Shown piece by piece: positions 14,781 to 17,160 of a DNA stretch of 17,160 nucleotides. The stretch comes from an uncultured Bacteroidales bacterium (lineage in GTDB: Bacteria; Bacteroidota; Bacteroidia; Bacteroidales; Bacteroidaceae), in NCBI GenBank assembly GCA_947367415.1, contig CANBEE010000019.1:1-17160 (forward strand), in the 5' to 3' direction. Below the pieces are notes generated by a model. That model made no database searches. It saw nothing but the letters and a program-made list of their open reading frames with translations, and was not told the origin of the DNA. Each line of letters begins with the position of its first letter. Within the stretch, counting starts at the first letter, position 1. Both the position numbers and the translations under genes were made by a program.

Positions 14781-16451
14781 ATGAAAACAGACATTGAAAT
14801 CGCACGCAACACCCCGTTGCGACCCATCGGAGAAATTGCCGCACAGGTAGGCATACCTGCCGAGAGTACAAACCCCTATGGCCACTACATGGCCAAGGTT
14901 GACGAGCACCTTATCGATGACGAGAAGGTGAAGAAGAGCAACCTCATCCTTGTCACAGCCATCACCCCCACCAAGGCGGGCATCGGCAAGACTACCGTAT
15001 CCATCGGCCTTGCCCTCGGACTGAACAAGATAGGCAAGAAGACTATCGTAGCCCTGCGCGAGCCTTCATTAGGCCCCTGCTTCGGCATGAAGGGCGGAGC
15101 TGCCGGTGGTGGCTACACCCAGGTGCTGCCCATGGATAAGATCAACCTCCACTTCACGGGCGACTTCCACGCCATCACCTCGGCCAACAACATGATTGCC
15201 GCCCTGCTCGACAACTACATGTACCAGAACCGCGACAAAGGCATCGGCCTCAAGGAGGTGCTCTGGCGCCGCGTACTCGATGTCAACGACCGCTCACTGC
15301 GCTATATCGTCACAGGCCTTGGCCCCAAGACCAACGGCTTTGCACAGGAAGCAGGCTTCGACATCACTCCCGCCTCAGAAATCATGGCCATCCTATGCCT
15401 CGCTAAGGATGAGGATGACTTGCGCCGCCGCATCGAGAACATCCTGCTTGGCTTCACCTACGAGGGCAAGCCCTTCACGGTCAAGGACCTCGGCGTAGCA
15501 GGAGCCATCACCGTGCTCCTCAAGGATGCCATCTCACCCAACCTCGTGCAGACCACAGAGAATACGCCTGCCCTCGTACATGGCGGTCCGTTTGCCAATA
15601 TCGCCCACGGATGCAACTCGGTGCTGGCAACCAAGCTGGCCATGACATACGCCGATTATGTCATCACTGAAGCAGGCTTCGGTGCTGACCTCGGAGCAGA
15701 GAAGTTCTACGACATCAAGTGCCGCAAGGCCGGAATCACCCCCAAGCTCACCGTGCTCGTAGCTACCGCCCGTGCACTGAAGATGCATGGTGGCGTGCCT
15801 CAGGACCAGGTTTCAGAGCCTAACCTCGAAGCACTCAAGGCCGGTATGGTTAACCTCGACAAGCACTTGCGCAACCTGCAGTCGTTCGGGCAGACAGTAG
15901 TCGTTGCCTTCAACCGCTACAATGGCGACACCGACGAGGAGATCAACTACGTTCGCCAGCACTGCGCCGAGCTTGGCGTGGGCTGTGAGGTCAACAATGC
16001 GTATGCCCTGGGCGGTGAAGGTGCTGCCGACCTGGCTCGCCTCGTAGCAGAAACCATAGAGCAGAAGCCCTCTTCGGAGTTGCATTTCGCTTACGAAGAC
16101 GGCGACAGTGTAGAGGAGAAGATTGGCAAGGTAGCCAAGAATCTTTATGGTGCTGCATCAGTGACGCTGAGTGCTGCTGCCAAGAAGAAGCTCGCGATGA
16201 TAGCCGAGCTCGGCTACACGCACTTCCCCATCTGTATTGCCAAGACCCAGTACTCCTTCTCTACCGATGCCAAGCGGTACGGCGCACCCGAAGGCTTCGG
16301 CTTCACCGTACAGGACATCGTCATCAATGCCGGTGCCGAAATGCTCGTAGTCATCTCGGGTGAAATCATGCGTATGCCGGGCTTGCCTGAGGAGCCTGCA
16401 TCTGAGAGGATTGATATAACATATGGTGGCGAGATAACAGGTCTCTTTTAA
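14781..16451 (+). CDS. fhs: Formate--tetrahydrofolate ligase
   Basis: A 556-residue cytoplasmic enzyme that makes 10-formyl-tetrahydrofolate from formate, THF and ATP, feeding purine synthesis and one-carbon metabolism. Recognised from the P-loop TPTKAGIGKTT (62-72; GIGKTT is the form I recall for Bacteroidetes), REPSLGPCFGMKGG (93-106), GAAGGGY (106-112) and the FTGDFHAITSANN block (125-137). The length is normal for the family and the reading frame is intact. The start at 14781 gives MKTDIEIARN, as in relatives. It begins 16 bases after the CotH gene stop, with no terminator and no convincing promoter in the gap, so either it is read from the CotH promoter or its own promoter lies inside the upstream coding region. 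Confidence 0.95.
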   Translation: MKTDIEIARNTPLRPIGEIAAQVGIPAESTNPYGHYMAKVDEHLIDDEKVKKSNLILVTAITPTKAGIGKTTVSIGLALGLNKIGKKTIVALREPSLGPCFGMKGGAAGGGYTQVLPMDKINLHFTGDFHAITSANNMIAALLDNYMYQNRDKGIGLKEVLWRRVLDVNDRSLRYIVTGLGPKTNGFAQEAGFDITPASEIMAILCLAKDEDDLRRRIENILLGFTYEGKPFTVKDLGVAGAITVLLKDAISPNLVQTTENTPALVHGGPFANIAHGCNSVLATKLAMTYADYVITEAGFGADLGAEKFYDIKCRKAGITPKLTVLVATARALKMHGGVPQDQVSEPNLEALKAGMVNLDKHLRNLQSFGQTVVVAFNRYNGDTDEEINYVRQHCAELGVGCEVNNAYALGGEGAADLARLVAETIEQKPSSELHFAYEDGDSVEEKIGKVAKNLYGAASVTLSAAAKKKLAMIAELGYTHFPICIAKTQYSFSTDAKRYGAPEGFGFTVQDIVINAGAEMLVVISGEIMRMPGLPEEPASERIDITYGGEITGLF

Positions 16452-16453
16452 CA

Positions 16454-16561
16454 ATGGAGAGGACTTTTGTAATACGCAAACTTGACAAGAAGTGTTATGA
16501 ACGGCATGAGGGGATGACACCCTCACTCTACAGGTCCAAATCATCTTCCCGACAGTTGTAA
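16454..16561 (+). CDS. Possible 35-residue small ORF after fhs
   Basis: An ATG two bases after the fhs stop opens a 35-codon frame beginning MERTFVIRKLDKK and rich in Lys, Arg and Ser, with no signal peptide or membrane helix. I recognise no family. It could be a translationally coupled small basic protein or a chance frame; the 172-base intergenic region holds nothing else convincing. Confidence 0.2.
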   Translation: MERTFVIRKLDKKCYERHEGMTPSLYRSKSSSRQL

Positions 16562-16623
16562 CGGGAATGCCCTTTAGACAGTTTCAAAGATGATTGTCTG
16601 GATATAATTGCCCAAGGCAGTTG

Positions 16624-17160
16624 TTATTTGAATATCATGGTGAAGATTGTACACTTGTGGTCGCTTCTGGTAAGGGAGAGCGTACCGTTGTGCATGCGCA
16701 TTATCTGACGTGAAAGGCTCAACCCAATACCGGTTCCCTCCTGTTTTGTAGTGAAGAATGGAACAAAAATCTCTTCCTGACTCTCTTTGCTTATAGGTGT
16801 GCCGTCATTTATGACATTTATGATGATATGCTCCGAAGCGTTTATTTCGGCAGTGATTTCCACTTTTCGGGCGTCTGCCTGAATGGCATTCTTTACCAGA
16901 TTGATCATAATCTGTGTTATCTGTCCCTCATCTGCGTAGAGGATAATGTCATCTGTCTTTTCAATATAGGTGCATACTGCACCGCAGATTAAAGTCTGCT
17001 CTTTTGTAAGTCCAATCACTCTTTCTGCAAGTTCCCTGAAGTAGAATGCCCTCCTTACAGGCGGTGCCACTTTTGTAAGATTCCTGTACGAATCAACAAA
17101 CTTGATGAGCCCTCTCGATGATTGAGAAATGGTATTCAGTCCGCTCTTTATCTCCCCGTT
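16624..17160 (-). CDS. Sensor histidine kinase, C-terminal part (runs off window end)
   Basis: The last 178 residues of a histidine kinase whose frame stays open to the window edge, so the start lies beyond 17160 (a GTG at 17070 is internal, not the start). From the window edge: end of the dimerisation domain (about 1-35), then the HATPase_c domain with N-box INLVKNAIQA (86-95), G1 INDGTPIS (117-124), F-box EIFVPFFTTK (130-139) and G2 GTGIGLSLS (142-150). The ATP-binding motifs are intact and the pattern resembles NtrY/AtoS-type kinases, which usually pair with an NtrC-type sigma-54 activator. The phospho-accepting His and the sensor are outside the window. It is convergent with fhs and probably unrelated to the GH genes. 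Confidence 0.85.
   Translation of the reverse strand, partial: NGEIKSGLNTISQSSRGLIKFVDSYRNLTKVAPPVRRAFYFRELAERVIGLTKEQTLICGAVCTYIEKTDDIILYADEGQITQIMINLVKNAIQADARKVEITAEINASEHIIINVINDGTPISKESQEEIFVPFFTTKQEGTGIGLSLSRQIMRMHNGTLSLTRSDHKCTIFTMIFK

Noticed and set aside
16507..16525. Hairpin TGAGGG / CCCTCA after fhs as a terminator
   Set aside because: The stem is only 6 bp with a 7-base loop and no T-tract on either strand.

Overview
The window looks like a chromosomal carbohydrate-utilisation region of a Bacteroidales bacterium (Prevotella/Bacteroides-like). Several things point this way: a C-terminal type IX secretion sorting domain, an Fhs of the GIGKTT type, an AraC output domain like those of Bacteroidetes hybrid two-component systems, secreted glycoside hydrolases typical of polysaccharide utilisation loci, A/T-rich leaders without clear Shine-Dalgarno sites, and a promoter matching the Bacteroidetes TTG/TAnnTTTG pattern. 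No SusC/SusD pair, tRNA, rRNA, CRISPR array or insertion sequence is visible.

Layout. (1) Positions 114-3038, plus strand: a secreted CE1-like esterase followed by a protein with two complete GH43 domains. It ends at a strong bidirectional hairpin terminator (3061-3096). (2) Positions 3119-10166, minus strand: a tight four-gene cluster, in transcription order a GH28 polygalacturonase-like enzyme, a membrane-anchored AraC regulator, a GH110 alpha-1,3-galactosidase-like beta-helix protein and a GH2 beta-galactosidase-like enzyme, with gaps of 32, 26 and 6 bases. (3) Positions 10167-10438: a divergent promoter region. (4) Positions 10439-16451, plus strand: a 1441-residue secreted multidomain protein with a CotH kinase-like domain and a T9SS tail, then 16 bases later the housekeeping gene fhs. 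(5) Positions 16624-17160, minus strand: the 3' part of an NtrY/AtoS-like sensor histidine kinase that runs off the window.

How the parts may work together (inference): the exported enzymes could strip esters, arabinosyl/xylosyl, alpha-galactosyl, beta-galactosyl and galacturonosyl units from a pectic or arabinogalactan-type glycan, or a host galactosylated glycan. The regulator inside the operon would then control its own enzymes.

The most unusual element is that regulator. It has one N-terminal membrane helix, no periplasmic sensor, about 220 residues of acidic low-complexity linker that include sixteen in-register pentapeptide repeats and six SEx tripeptide repeats, and a C-terminal HTCS-like AraC domain. 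Its start codon is preceded directly by three tandem 7-base repeats.
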